From the NCBI RefSeq assembly GCF_001685395.1, contig NZ_CP014167.1:687501-751500 (forward strand): DNA of 64,000 nucleotides, in the 5' to 3' direction. The translations under genes and the position numbers were made by a program. This document shows, piece by piece, positions 47,638 through 56,976 of this stretch. The stretch comes from Paenibacillus yonginensis. GTDB lineage: Bacteria > Bacillota > Bacilli > Paenibacillales > Paenibacillaceae. Position 1 is the stretch's first letter; each line of letters opens with the position of its first letter. Below the pieces are notes generated by a model. The model did no database searches. It was not told the origin of the DNA and saw nothing but the letters and a program-made list of their open reading frames with translations.

Positions 47638-48348
47638 ATGGACAGGATTATTGCCGTCAGCGATATTCACGGGGAACTGGACAAGCTGACCAGGCTGCTT
47701 AAGGCGGCCGATTACAAGCCGGATAAAGATCAGCTCGTGCTGCTTGGGGATTATATCGACCGGGGGCCGGATTCCAGGCAGGTGCTCGATTTGGTCATCA
47801 GTCTCCGGAAACAAGGGGCATGGGTGCTGAAAGGCAATCATGAAGATTTGATGATTCAGGCGTTGACCACCAAGGAAGAACAGGCTTGGAACCGCTGGGT
47901 GGTGCGCAATGGCGGGGATCGAACCCTGCTGAGCTACGGATTGTTTGAGCGCGATATTGAGGCCAGGGGAACGGGCGATGCTTTCCGTATGCCGGTCATG
48001 TATTCACCGGAGCTGTGGAAACATCTTGAATTTGTACAGAGTCTGGACCATTATATCGAAACCGACGATTTTATTTTTGTTCATGGGGGCGTGGACCCTG
48101 AGCAGGAACTGGACCAGACGCCTCCCTACACGCTGATGTGGATACGGACTCCGTTCCATAACGGATATGCCGGGGAGAAAAAGGTGGTGTTCGGCCACAC
48201 GCCGACCAGCGTCCTTCATGGGGACCCGGCTAACAATCATGTGTATTACGGGGAGAATAATATTATCGGCATCGACGGCGGGGCTGTATTCGGCGGACAG
48301 CTTAATGCGCTGGATGTCACGAACGGAATCGTTTATTATGTGCGATGA
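47638..48348 (+). CDS. PPP-type serine/threonine phosphatase-like protein
   Basis: 236 residues from ATG 47638 with AGGAGG 7 nt upstream; the longer form is not supported. Calcineurin-like motifs: SDIHGELDKL, LGDYIDRGPDSRQ, LKGNHEDLM and VFGHTPTS, the PPP-family set for two metals. Bacterial relatives remove protein phosphates or cleave Ap4A; substrate unknown. The HAD gene follows 111 bp later on the same strand. Confidence 0.87.
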   Translation: MDRIIAVSDIHGELDKLTRLLKAADYKPDKDQLVLLGDYIDRGPDSRQVLDLVISLRKQGAWVLKGNHEDLMIQALTTKEEQAWNRWVVRNGGDRTLLSYGLFERDIEARGTGDAFRMPVMYSPELWKHLEFVQSLDHYIETDDFIFVHGGVDPEQELDQTPPYTLMWIRTPFHNGYAGEKKVVFGHTPTSVLHGDPANNHVYYGENNIIGIDGGAVFGGQLNALDVTNGIVYYVR

Positions 48349-48459
48349 ACGCTCAGCATTGTTTTGCAATGAGCGGCCGACTATTTTATGATCAGGAAAG
48401 AAGCAGAGACGAATGATAAAAATCCGCATGCAGCGGATGCCAGGAGGAGACAGGAAATC

Positions 48460-49149
48460 ATGGAAACCAGCCGACAGCTGACTAAACCGCAAGCGATCGT
48501 ATTTGATATGGACGGGACATTGTTTAAGACGGAAACCCTGCTGATTCCCGCTTATCACAACGTATTTAACCAGCTGCGCGAAGAGGGGCTGTATACGGGA
48601 GAGACGCCACCGGAACATCTGATGCTTGGCAGCCTGGGGATGCTGCTTGAAGATATTTGGAAGACGGTTATGCCCCATGAGCAGGTTCATGTTCACCGCA
48701 GGGCCGATGAGCTGCTGCTGAAATTTGAGCTTCAAGGGCTGCAGGAGGCGACTTCGGAGCTGTATCCGTCCGTCCCCGAGACGCTTCAGGAACTGCATAA
48801 CCGCGGTGTGAAGCTGTTTGTGGCCAGCAACGGACTGGAGCATTATGTCAAAGGGGTGGCTGATGTTCATCAGATTGCGCCCTTGTTTGACGGTCTATAC
48901 AGTGCCGGTGAATATGCAACGTTATCCAAAGTGGATCTGCTTCGCCGGCTGATGGAGGATCACGGATTGGAGCGAATCTGGATGGTCGGAGACCGCTCCT
49001 CGGATGTAGAAGCCGGCCGGAAAAACGGGCAGACCGTGATCGGCTGCGCTTATGCCGGGTTTGGCAAAGAAGATGAACTGAAAGGTTCGGACGTGCTGAT
49101 TACCGATTTCAGCCAGCTGCTGACCTTATACGAGCAGGCGGAAAAATAA
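48460..49149 (+). CDS. HAD-superfamily hydrolase
   Basis: 229 residues from ATG 48460 with AGGAGGAGA 9 nt upstream. HAD motif I VFDMDGTLFKTE, motif II FVASNGLE, motif III lysine TLSKVDLL and motif IV VGDRSSDVEAGRKN. Helical cap between residues 30 and 90. Probably a small-molecule phosphatase of the phosphoglycolate-phosphatase type; substrate undetermined. Confidence 0.88.
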   Translation: METSRQLTKPQAIVFDMDGTLFKTETLLIPAYHNVFNQLREEGLYTGETPPEHLMLGSLGMLLEDIWKTVMPHEQVHVHRRADELLLKFELQGLQEATSELYPSVPETLQELHNRGVKLFVASNGLEHYVKGVADVHQIAPLFDGLYSAGEYATLSKVDLLRRLMEDHGLERIWMVGDRSSDVEAGRKNGQTVIGCAYAGFGKEDELKGSDVLITDFSQLLTLYEQAEK

Positions 49150-49152
49150 CAG

Positions 49153-49198
49153 CCAAAACGCAAACAGACCCTCAATCAGAAGGGTCTGTTTTTTTGGC
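49153..49198. terminator. Bidirectional terminator HAD / YheCD operon
   Basis: Stem aaacagaccct-caatcag-agggtctgttt, then ttttt on the plus strand; the outer agccaaaa / ttttggct extends it and gives T-rich ends on both strands. Confidence 0.85.
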
Positions 49199-50287
49199 TT
49201 TCTGTCGGTATGACCATAAAGCGTATTCCAGCGGCTTCAGAATAGCGTTGCGGTACGCCTCCTTGTCGCCGCTTCGGGCAAATACTTCCCGGGCCGGTTT
49301 GGGATTGACCTCCAGCACGTAAATACGGCCGCTGCGGTCAATTGCCAAATCCAGCGCCAGCTCGCATAAAGGCCCGTAAAACCCATCCAGATAAGACGCA
49401 ATGCCCAAGCCGACTTTCTCGGCTTCGGCGCGGACTTCAAATACTTTCTGCTCGGCATGGATCCATTTCCTGAGCAGCGTATTCATCTCCGCAGCATGGC
49501 CTCCGCCATGCAGGTTGGAGGTTACGCTCCGTGCCGGGCCAATCCGCCCTGCACAGCCGGTTACCGACCAGACGCCGCTGCCATTTTTCTGGACGAGCAT
49601 CCGGTAGTCGTGTACACGTCCGTTAGGCAGCATAATGTCGATGCCCTCCTGTACAAGAAAGGAGGTGCCTTTTTTCCAGTTCAGCAAATAGGGACCCATA
49701 CGGGAGAGATGCAGCTTCTGGGGCGGAACGATAGCCCGCTGCCGGTTGCGCCCCTGGATTCTGTACATCTGCGAGCCCAGCTTCTCCACACAGAGGATTC
49801 CCCGGCCGCCGGTGCCCTGGATCGGCTTAATATAGATACGGTTATTTCGCTTGAGCATTGCATATACATCCGATAGTGAACCGAAGTATGCCGTGTCAGG
49901 CAGATAGTTCTTGAACTCGGGCCTGCGGGACAACACTTGGTAAATTGTCCATTTATCCCTTAAGGGTTTGTTTAAGAAATGCAGGTGTCCGTAACGTCTG
50001 CGGAAGACGCGGAGCTGCTCGAAACGTTTGCTTCTTTGAATCCGGCAGCGGTCAAAGATCATATCGGGAAAAGGCCGCCAGGAACGCGACCATTTTCCCT
50101 GGACCGGATCGAATACCATCGCTTGGATCATGTTTTTCTCCGCATTGACGTCGGAAGGGGTGAATACAATGACCTTCAGGCCGATTCTGTGCCCTTCCTG
50201 GGTCATACGTTCGTAGATTTTCCGTTCTTCAAGCTGCTTTCTGTCATTCAGATACAGCGTCAAAATGCCGAGTACAGGCTGCGGCAA
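49172..50287 (-). CDS. YheC/YheD ATP-grasp protein 1
   Basis: 371 residues from TTG 50287, which has AAGGTG 6 nt upstream; the longer TTG form at 50344 lacks that. The N-terminal domain (VLGILTLYLNDRKQLEERK) is the family's own. Then an ATP-grasp fold: ATP lysine and Gly-rich loop in IYIKPIQGTGGRGILCVE, metal-ligand end ALDLAIDRSGRIYVLEVNPKP. The last gene of a six-gene operon. Two YheC/YheD proteins are spore-coat associated in Bacillus; the ligase activity itself has not been shown. Confidence 0.85.
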   Translation of the reverse strand: MPQPVLGILTLYLNDRKQLEERKIYERMTQEGHRIGLKVIVFTPSDVNAEKNMIQAMVFDPVQGKWSRSWRPFPDMIFDRCRIQRSKRFEQLRVFRRRYGHLHFLNKPLRDKWTIYQVLSRRPEFKNYLPDTAYFGSLSDVYAMLKRNNRIYIKPIQGTGGRGILCVEKLGSQMYRIQGRNRQRAIVPPQKLHLSRMGPYLLNWKKGTSFLVQEGIDIMLPNGRVHDYRMLVQKNGSGVWSVTGCAGRIGPARSVTSNLHGGGHAAEMNTLLRKWIHAEQKVFEVRAEAEKVGLGIASYLDGFYGPLCELALDLAIDRSGRIYVLEVNPKPAREVFARSGDKEAYRNAILKPLEYALWSYRQKAKKTDPSD

Positions 50288-50318
50288 AATATTCACCTTC
50301 TTTATTTGGGAAGTTGGC

Positions 50319-50807
50319 TTACCGGCTGCCGGAGCGTTCTTCAAGGTCCCTGGGCTTCCCTGACAAAAGAAGCGTTGGTTTACCGGTTGGACCTGCGGTC
50401 ATCCCGCCGGCTGACAATCCGGCTTTGAAGCACATTTTGAGGCTGGCCAGGTTATCCAGGGCCACCTTGCAATTAAGCTGACCCATTTGCTCCAGCTGCG
50501 CTTTCATCAGCAGGGTGCCTATGCCTCTGCCGCGATAAAGCGGGTGTACCACGACTGCGCTCAGGTCTTTGCCGTAGCCTGCCGTACAAAGTACGCCAGC
50601 AAGGCGGCGGCCGTCTTCTGTCCACACCGCAGCCTGCATAATCCCGGTGCCGGGTTCGGCTAAGGATTGCGGGGTCAGGCGGAGTATAGAACGGTAAGCC
50701 TCCGCCGTAATCCGCTTGGATCCATATTTCCGGACGAAAGCTAGCAGGGTGCTGTGATACCTTTCCCAGGAAGCAAGCTCTTCCGGTTTAACGGAGGATA
50801 TTTGCAT
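50319..50807 (-). CDS. GNAT acetyltransferase in the YheCD operon
   Basis: 162 residues from ATG 50807 with AAGGAGG upstream; an ATG at 50831 precedes that site. Acetyl-CoA motif VVVHPLYRGRGIGTLLMKAQ. Middle strands GIMQAAVWTEDGRRLAGVLC. It sits between two YheC/YheD genes, 38 and 31 bp away, so it is probably cotranscribed. Target unknown. Confidence 0.85.
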   Translation of the reverse strand: MQISSVKPEELASWERYHSTLLAFVRKYGSKRITAEAYRSILRLTPQSLAEPGTGIMQAAVWTEDGRRLAGVLCTAGYGKDLSAVVVHPLYRGRGIGTLLMKAQLEQMGQLNCKVALDNLASLKMCFKAGLSAGGMTAGPTGKPTLLLSGKPRDLEERSGSR

Positions 50808-50845
50808 CAGATCGCCTCCTTGTTTGGACATTTCATGGAGGGGCG

Positions 50846-51961
50846 TTACCCTTTCTTTGATTTTGAAAGGTAGCTGCTGTAATGAAACAGCCGCTGCAGC
50901 GATTTCTGCCGGATCTGCGGTTCATCGAATTTCATCGGTTTGGAATTGGCTTCAAAGAACCAGAGCTTTCCGTCTGCATCCACGCCCAAATCCATGGACA
51001 TCTCCCCAAGCGGGTGCCCGCAGCCTTTCTCAATCTGGCGGGCAATCACAATCGCGGAGGTCCGCGTCAATTCCAGCAGCTCGTCGGTTTTCTCGCTGCC
51101 GAAAGTAGGCAGCAGCATTTCCCTCGGGTTCTCCACGCTGCCGCCCTGCGGGACGTGGGTGGTGATTCTTCTGCGTCCGGCAAGCCTTGCTCCAATGCCG
51201 GTTACGGACCAGAAGCCGCGGCTCGTCTTCTGAACCAGGACCCGCAGGTCAAAGCGGCGTCCCTGATAGCTGGCCAGCTTGATTTCCTGCTGCATGATGT
51301 AAGGCGTCTTGTCGGTTTCCAGGCGAATCCTGCGCCAGAGCAGCGGGAATTTGCCTGTTTTATAGACCACATTCCGGTTCGGTGCTTGAACAATCAGCTT
51401 GTAAGGCTTTTTATCCTGGGAGTCATAAGTCAGCTTCATGATGCCTTTGCCGGCTTTGCCGCTTTCGGGCTTCAGATAGAGCTGAGGACATTCTGCCAGC
51501 ATATTCGCCAGAGAAGAACGGGTGCTGAGTCGTTTGGTTGCAGGCACAAACCCGGAAGTCTGCTTGGATTTCCTCAGCCAGCCGAACAGCTTCCATTTAT
51601 TGAAGAAAAAAGGGTTAAACAGCTGAATTTGCGGGTGGTTTAAGCAGGCGCTGATTTTCCGCTGAATGACGCCTTTCTTCTCTTCTTCCCGGTTGGGGAT
51701 ACGGTTATAAATGATATCCGGCAGCGGGAACCACTGCTGAATCCACTGTTTGCCCTCCGCTTGGTAGGTGTAGCCCTGAACCTGGCCAGCGGCCAGCTTG
51801 AGGTCGCGAGTAGTCAGGACATACACCTGATAACCCAGCTCCTTTCCGGTTTTGAGAATGTCCCGGAAATTGGCATGGTTGCCGGCGAATTTCCGGGCCG
51901 GGTCAGCGACGGTGAGAACCGCAATCACCGGTTTGCGGTCATCCTGGCTGGTGATGCTCAT
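50846..51961 (-). CDS. YheC/YheD ATP-grasp protein 2
   Basis: 371 residues, short type. N-terminal VIAVLTVADPARKFAGNHAN, ATP lysine/Gly loop LYLKPESGKAGKGIMKLTYD, C-terminal metal-ligand SMDLGVDADGKLWFFEANSKP. GGAGGAGGGAGG lies before ATG 51961. It overlaps the gene upstream (51958-53337) by four bases, so translation is coupled. Confidence 0.86.
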   Translation of the reverse strand: MSITSQDDRKPVIAVLTVADPARKFAGNHANFRDILKTGKELGYQVYVLTTRDLKLAAGQVQGYTYQAEGKQWIQQWFPLPDIIYNRIPNREEEKKGVIQRKISACLNHPQIQLFNPFFFNKWKLFGWLRKSKQTSGFVPATKRLSTRSSLANMLAECPQLYLKPESGKAGKGIMKLTYDSQDKKPYKLIVQAPNRNVVYKTGKFPLLWRRIRLETDKTPYIMQQEIKLASYQGRRFDLRVLVQKTSRGFWSVTGIGARLAGRRRITTHVPQGGSVENPREMLLPTFGSEKTDELLELTRTSAIVIARQIEKGCGHPLGEMSMDLGVDADGKLWFFEANSKPMKFDEPQIRQKSLQRLFHYSSYLSKSKKG

Positions 51962-53337
51962 GCTTCCTCCCTCCTCCGGAATTTGCTGAGGTACATGCAG
52001 TGATCAAGAATGTGCTGGATGGAGGCGCGGCCTTCTACTTTCAGCTGGGGATGTTTAAAGATGGAACGGCCAGGTTTGGCATTGGCTTCAAACATCCAGA
52101 TATTCTCGTCTTTATCGATGCCGAGATCAAAACCAAGCTCGCCGATCAAATGCTCATGATGCCGTTCGATGCTTTCAGCCAGCGTAACGGCGACTTGTTT
52201 GGCCCGCCGCAGCACCTCTTCGCCTTTGGCGCCAAACGCCCGCGTCAAAGCCTGCTGCGGTGTCAACAAGGAACCGCCGTTTTTGATGTGGGTGGTGACG
52301 CTGCCTTTACCGGCCTTCTTGGCTCCGATTCCGACTACGGCCCATTGATTGCGGCCGTTCTTGTGCATGTGGAAGCGGAAATCGATCGGACATCCATCGA
52401 CCTCGATCAGCCGGATTCCCTGCTGGACGACATAGCTGCGAAGGCCGTGGCCGTGACGGCGCTGCAGCGTTCGCATCAGAGCGCCGAAGCTGCCGAATTT
52501 CTGCAGCGCATTGCCTGATTTCTTCCGGTACCGGACAAAATAACCGCTTTGCGGGACATAAGAGATCCGATAAATGCCATTGCCGAGACTGCCGCCGCTG
52601 GGTTTGTAATAAACAATAGAGTGCCGCTCCAGCATATCCTTGATTTGGTCGCCGGTAGGATTAATGATGGATTCCGGCACATATCTATTTACGGCGGCGT
52701 CATGCTCAAGCAGCCGGTAAATATCGGATTTGTTGAAGAAACTCCAGTTAAAGAACGGGATTCTTCTGCGGATGAACCGCTCCCGCAGCTGATGAATCGA
52801 GGTTGTAGTCTCCGCTCTCCGGCTCGGCAGACGATTATAAACGACGTCAGGCAGCGGAACGCGCTGACGGTAGAAGCTGCCTGATTCATTCAGGAAAAAG
52901 CCGTTGACTGTTTCGTCCTGCCAGTTGATGTCCCGGGGGGTGAAGGCGAAGATATAACACATCCTGCTCCCCTCCCGCAGCAGCGACTTGATGAATCCGG
53001 TCCGGGAACCAAACGGCTGCTGGGCAGAGGAGGTAGGTCCGTCAGAAAGAACGCCGATGAGGGGACCGATCTGCACCTCGTCGTTTTGATTCAGACTGCG
53101 CAGGAAGATAGAGCCGGTTTTGGGAACCCGGATCCCCCGTCTGACCCCGGAAGCTAGATAAAGGTGATTGCCGGGCTTGCGGATCGGCTTGACGGATGCA
53201 TAAATCCGGTCAGCGCCCAGCCGCAGATTCACCTTCTTTTTACCGCTCAGTTTGAGCTTTTTGAGCAGAGAGCCCGATACATAAACGATGCTTTGGGGCT
53301 GCTGGGTAAAGTGCACATTGCAGAAAGTCAAACTCAT
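51958..53337 (-). CDS. YheC/YheD ATP-grasp protein 3 (long type)
   Basis: 459 residues: about 90 extra N-terminal residues form a beta-rich domain (SLTFCNVHFTQQPQSIVYVS, KKVNLRLGADRIYASVKPI), then the ligase core with VYYKPSGGSLGNGIYRISYV and ELGFDLGIDKDENIWMFEANAKP. RBS TTAGGAGGAT before ATG 53337. Coupled to the short gene downstream; a long-short pair like this is also seen with 54629/53444. Confidence 0.86.
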   Translation of the reverse strand: MSLTFCNVHFTQQPQSIVYVSGSLLKKLKLSGKKKVNLRLGADRIYASVKPIRKPGNHLYLASGVRRGIRVPKTGSIFLRSLNQNDEVQIGPLIGVLSDGPTSSAQQPFGSRTGFIKSLLREGSRMCYIFAFTPRDINWQDETVNGFFLNESGSFYRQRVPLPDVVYNRLPSRRAETTTSIHQLRERFIRRRIPFFNWSFFNKSDIYRLLEHDAAVNRYVPESIINPTGDQIKDMLERHSIVYYKPSGGSLGNGIYRISYVPQSGYFVRYRKKSGNALQKFGSFGALMRTLQRRHGHGLRSYVVQQGIRLIEVDGCPIDFRFHMHKNGRNQWAVVGIGAKKAGKGSVTTHIKNGGSLLTPQQALTRAFGAKGEEVLRRAKQVAVTLAESIERHHEHLIGELGFDLGIDKDENIWMFEANAKPGRSIFKHPQLKVEGRASIQHILDHCMYLSKFRRREEA

Positions 53338-53443
53338 GGGTTATCCTCCTAAGAGTTTTGCAGCGCGAAGCGCATGATTCATGAACACGCGCCGCAAATA
53401 ATCTTCAGTTGAAGCGGAAGCTGCCAGACGGAACTCCGCCGCT

Positions 53444-54586
53444 TCAGCTGGTTTCAGGTTGCTTCAGCAAATAACAAGCATATAACACGGGATTCTCCAC
53501 GGCTTTTCTGGCTCTGCTGCTGTCTCCAATCCAGCAGAAGGCGCTGCGGCCGGGCTTTGAATTTACTTCCAGCAGCCAGATCCGGGCTTCTGTATCGATG
53601 CCGTAATCAAGGCCTAGCTCTGCCAATCTGCCAAATCGTTCTTCCAGATAAGGAGGAATGACCGCGGATAATTGGCGAAGGCGGGCCAGCACCGTCCGGG
53701 CAGCCGCAGGCCCGAATTCACGGCTGAGCAGCTGACTGGCCCTGCAGGCTTTGCCGCCTCCATGCAAATTGGAGGTCAGGGAACCTGCTTTGCCTACCCG
53801 GGCGGCCATGCCGGTCATCGACCACTTTCCTTCCTGGTCTTTCTGCATCAGCACCCGGATGTCAAAGGGTTCGCCGGCCCGTGTAGAAAGCTGCAGCTTT
53901 GGCTGCACAAGAAAGGGTTTGCCCTTGCGCAGCGACTCGAGATAGCGGGCAGTATCCCGCGCTGAAATAAATCTGTGCTGGAAGACGGCATTGCTGACGT
54001 CGCGTCCGGTCAGCAGGTAGACGCGGTGTCCGCTGTTTTTGCGTTCCTTGAGATGAAGCGCCAGTTTGCCATGGGTTCCAAACTGGGGTTTCAGAAATAG
54101 TTCCCCTTGCCAGCGGCTCATCAGCTCCCTTAATTGCCCGAAGCTTTTGTATTTATGGGTTTCGGGCAGATAAGGAGAGATCTCTTGATTTTGTCTAAGG
54201 GCTTCATAGACGATCCATTTGCCGGCGGTTCCCCTTCCGAGAAGACGGAACCTGTGTTTCTCGGCGAGCTTAGCAAGCTGCCTTCGTTTCTCCCACTTCT
54301 GTGAGCCTGAGCTGAAGAAGCGGTCGTAAACCACATCCGGAAGCGGAAAGCTTTGATGCACCCAGCTCCCGTTTCGGAAGGTATAGCCTGTGATCTGGTC
54401 TTCTTCCATTTCGGCTTGGGGCGTGAAGGCAAAAGCGGTCAATCCATGACCAGACGCAGCAAGGCAAAGCCTCCGGGCAAAACCGGCTTCGGCGAAAGGA
54501 GCCGGACCGTCCGGAGTGGCCGCAACCAGGATGCCGAGGATGCCTTTTCTTTTGGAGGGTGGTGTAGACTGACTTTTAGGTTCCAT
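53444..54586 (-). CDS. YheC/YheD ATP-grasp protein 4 (altered Gly loop)
   Basis: 380 residues from ATG 54586 with AAAGGAG 7 nt upstream; the 54625 form starts before that site. It shares the core with the other copies (ELGLDYGIDTEARIWLLEVNSKP at the end). The Gly-rich loop region reads LFLKPQFGTHGKLALHLKE, lacking the second glycine pattern (KGI / RGI) seen in three copies. ATP binding may be weakened or different. Preceded by a 42-bp gap, followed by a 106-bp gap. Confidence 0.84.
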   Translation of the reverse strand: MEPKSQSTPPSKRKGILGILVAATPDGPAPFAEAGFARRLCLAASGHGLTAFAFTPQAEMEEDQITGYTFRNGSWVHQSFPLPDVVYDRFFSSGSQKWEKRRQLAKLAEKHRFRLLGRGTAGKWIVYEALRQNQEISPYLPETHKYKSFGQLRELMSRWQGELFLKPQFGTHGKLALHLKERKNSGHRVYLLTGRDVSNAVFQHRFISARDTARYLESLRKGKPFLVQPKLQLSTRAGEPFDIRVLMQKDQEGKWSMTGMAARVGKAGSLTSNLHGGGKACRASQLLSREFGPAAARTVLARLRQLSAVIPPYLEERFGRLAELGLDYGIDTEARIWLLEVNSKPGRSAFCWIGDSSRARKAVENPVLYACYLLKQPETS

Positions 54587-54628
54587 ACAGAGGCTCCTTT
54601 CATGGCCGGTGGTATCCCGCAGCATCCT

Positions 54629-55996
54629 TCAATAACCTGACAAGTAGCTGGCGTAATCGAGCAGCCGCCGGACGGATGGACGGATTTTATTGTCGCCAAG
54701 AGGCGTATTGTCATTTTTGGAGGGTTTGGAATTGACCTCAAGCAGCCAGATCCGGCCCGATTGGTCCATGGCCAAATCAATGCCCAGCTCGCCGAAATGG
54801 GCTGGAGATTGATCATCCATGCCTTGGGCGATTTCAAGGGCGGCTTTATTCAGCCTGACTCCGGCTTTTTGTTTAATGGCCGTTGGCAGGGAGCTGCGGT
54901 CAACCGCTTCCTTTACGGTCGATAACGTCCCGCCCCGGGCCAGATTGGATACAAAATGCTGAGACCCGGCAATACGGGCGACCACCGAGGTGACAGCCCA
55001 TTGACCGTGGCTGTTCTTCTGCACCAGTGCCCGGAAATCAACAGGTCGTTTGGCGACTTCAATCAGTTGGAGTCCCTGCTGAATCTGATAGCGGGTCGAC
55101 TTCATTTTGCCGGTTAAAGCGTTGTGCAGTTTGGTCAGGTTATCATGATTTTGTTTGCGGATCCCGTACTCTTGGGTGGTTTGAGATATAAAAGAGCCTC
55201 CCGGCATGCGCTGGATCCGGATAATGCCTTTGCCGAGGCTGCCTTTGACCGGCTTCAGGAAAACAACGGGATATTTCGAAAGCATGCTCTTCAAGCTGGC
55301 CAAACCACGGTGAAGATGGGATTCCGGAAGATAGCGGACAAGCCGCCCATCCTTTTGCAAAGCATCAAAGACCTCGGTTTTGTCGAGATATTTTTCGTTA
55401 AAAAAATGGCTTCGGTAGCGGCTTTTGACCTCACGCATAAAGTGCTGGACACTCGGCTTGTTCTCAAGCTTCCGGGAAGTCAGACGATTGTAATAAACGT
55501 CGGCAACCGGAAACTCCGCTGTCCGCCAGGTTTTGTCAAGCAGCCATCCTCGAATGCTGGAGACACCCTGCTCGATGCCCTCGGGAGTGATGAAGTAAAC
55601 AAACGCTCCCTGCTTCTGGCCTGCGGCGGTCATCTCCCGGCAGAAGGCGGTGATTTGGCCGAAGGGACGCTCCGGATTGCCCGGATAATCCCGGCTGATC
55701 AGCACGCCAATGACCGGACCCAAATGCAGGGTTCTGGAATTCGGCGTGTATACAAGGCGCAGGACGGTTTGCGGAGGGAGGCCCATTTTTCCGGCCAGAT
55801 AAGGACTGATGCGCAAGGTGCTTGTTTTGCTTTGCGGGATAACTCTGACGTAGTGCTCAAAGGAGCCGAACAACATCCGGATGGGGGTCTGGGAAGGGAT
55901 TTTCATCCGTTTTGCCACTGCTGCCCCAAGCACAATGTCGCTGTCTCCGAGTACGCCCGGATTCATGATTCTAATGGGTAGTTTTATGGAGGGCAT
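54629..55996 (-). CDS. YheC/YheD ATP-grasp protein 5 (long type)
   Basis: 455 residues from ATG 55996 with AAGGAGA 7 nt upstream; an upstream in-frame extension is not supported. Long type with the N-terminal beta domain (LGDSDIVLGAAVAKRMKIPS), then the ligase core: VVFLKPVKGSLGKGIIRIQR and ELGIDLAMDQSGRIWLLEVNSKP. First gene of the operon; the promoter must lie in 55997-56193, which it shares with the divergent yheA. Confidence 0.86.
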   Translation of the reverse strand: MPSIKLPIRIMNPGVLGDSDIVLGAAVAKRMKIPSQTPIRMLFGSFEHYVRVIPQSKTSTLRISPYLAGKMGLPPQTVLRLVYTPNSRTLHLGPVIGVLISRDYPGNPERPFGQITAFCREMTAAGQKQGAFVYFITPEGIEQGVSSIRGWLLDKTWRTAEFPVADVYYNRLTSRKLENKPSVQHFMREVKSRYRSHFFNEKYLDKTEVFDALQKDGRLVRYLPESHLHRGLASLKSMLSKYPVVFLKPVKGSLGKGIIRIQRMPGGSFISQTTQEYGIRKQNHDNLTKLHNALTGKMKSTRYQIQQGLQLIEVAKRPVDFRALVQKNSHGQWAVTSVVARIAGSQHFVSNLARGGTLSTVKEAVDRSSLPTAIKQKAGVRLNKAALEIAQGMDDQSPAHFGELGIDLAMDQSGRIWLLEVNSKPSKNDNTPLGDNKIRPSVRRLLDYASYLSGY

Positions 55997-56193
55997 TTGA
56001 CGTTCTCCTTCCAACCTGAGGCTGGTCACTTTAAACTGTTGGCACGACCTGCATGATTGCATGTATTTCATCATATGAGGACATTTTTACCTTGGTGATT
56101 AGCCTGGGGCAGGAATTTGCCCGGGCTTTTTGCTTCGGATTGGCGGGTAGGGTATAATGCCAAAGACTAAAGTGATAGAGGAGATGTCCACTT

Positions 56194-56544
56194 ATGAATA
56201 TTTATGATCAAGCCCACGGGCTTGCCAAAGCGCTGAAAGAAAGCAAGGAAGTCGAAGAGATCAACGCGGCTATGAAGCTGGTGGATGCCGATCCTGAGAG
56301 CAAACGGATGCTGGAGGATTTCCGTGCCCGTCAGATGGAAGTGCAGCAGCGGATGATGTCCGGCGATATGCCTGCCCAGGATGAGATGGAGCAAATGGAG
56401 AAGCTGTTTGATACGCTTAGCCTGAACCTGAACATTCGCCGCCTGTTTGATGCGGAGCGCAGACTTAGCGTTATTATCCAGGACGTGAACCAGATTATTT
56501 CGGACAGTCTGCAGCACCTGTACGGTGGTCCGAGCCAGCCGTAG
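56194..56544 (+). CDS. yheA: YheA (YlbF/YmcA-family helical protein)
   Basis: 116 residues, all-helical and charged (AHGLAKALKESKEVEEINAA, MLEDFRARQMEVQQRMMSGD). Matches the UPF0342/YheA branch of the YlbF/YmcA family. In B. subtilis yheA also neighbours yheC and yheD, so the synteny supports the call. RBS GAGGAGATG. Function unknown; the YlbF/YmcA relatives regulate RNase Y and competence/sporulation. Confidence 0.85.
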   Translation: MNIYDQAHGLAKALKESKEVEEINAAMKLVDADPESKRMLEDFRARQMEVQQRMMSGDMPAQDEMEQMEKLFDTLSLNLNIRRLFDAERRLSVIIQDVNQIISDSLQHLYGGPSQP

Positions 56545-56630
56545 TCTTTAATCTTTCAAACTTGCTCTCATATTTGTCCGAAAGCTTCATAGACTAGGAA
56601 TATAGATTTCTAGCGAAGGAGTGTTTAAGG

Positions 56631-56915
56631 ATGACAATTTGGGGGAAAGTGAAGCATATCCTGTACATGCTGGCTGCGCTGGTCATGCTGCTTTATGCGC
56701 TGCCGATGATTTCTTTTGCTCCGGGCAGCGGCTGGGTGTCCTGGTTTGGCGCCGTGTGGGCTTTATTTGCTTTTCTGGTGATCGGGGCCCATCTTCATTT
56801 CATTTTGGGTGTCGATACGGAGAATAAGAAGCAGCTAGAATGGATTCGCCAGGCCAAGCTTCGGGAGTGGCAGCTCAAGTGGTCCAAAGACCGCAAGCAG
56901 AGCCGGACCTTGTAA
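56631..56915 (+). CDS. ytpI: YtpI-like small membrane protein
   Basis: 94 residues, two or three membrane helices (HILYMLAALVMLLYALPMIS, WFGAVWALFAFLVIGAHLHF) and a basic tail. Its place before ytoI matches the ytpI-ytoI order of Bacillus. Function unknown. ATG 56631 with GAAGGAG. Confidence 0.75.
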   Translation: MTIWGKVKHILYMLAALVMLLYALPMISFAPGSGWVSWFGAVWALFAFLVIGAHLHFILGVDTENKKQLEWIRQAKLREWQLKWSKDRKQSRTL

Positions 56916-56936
56916 ACCAGATGAACTGGCTGAGAC

Positions 56937-56976
56937 AAGCCCTGTCGTCCGTTTTGGACAGCAGGGCTTTTTTTTG
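56937..56976 (+). terminator. Terminator after ytpI
   Basis: Stem aagccctg / cagggctt around an inner tcgtcc-gtttt-ggaca loop, then seven or more T. Confidence 0.82.
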
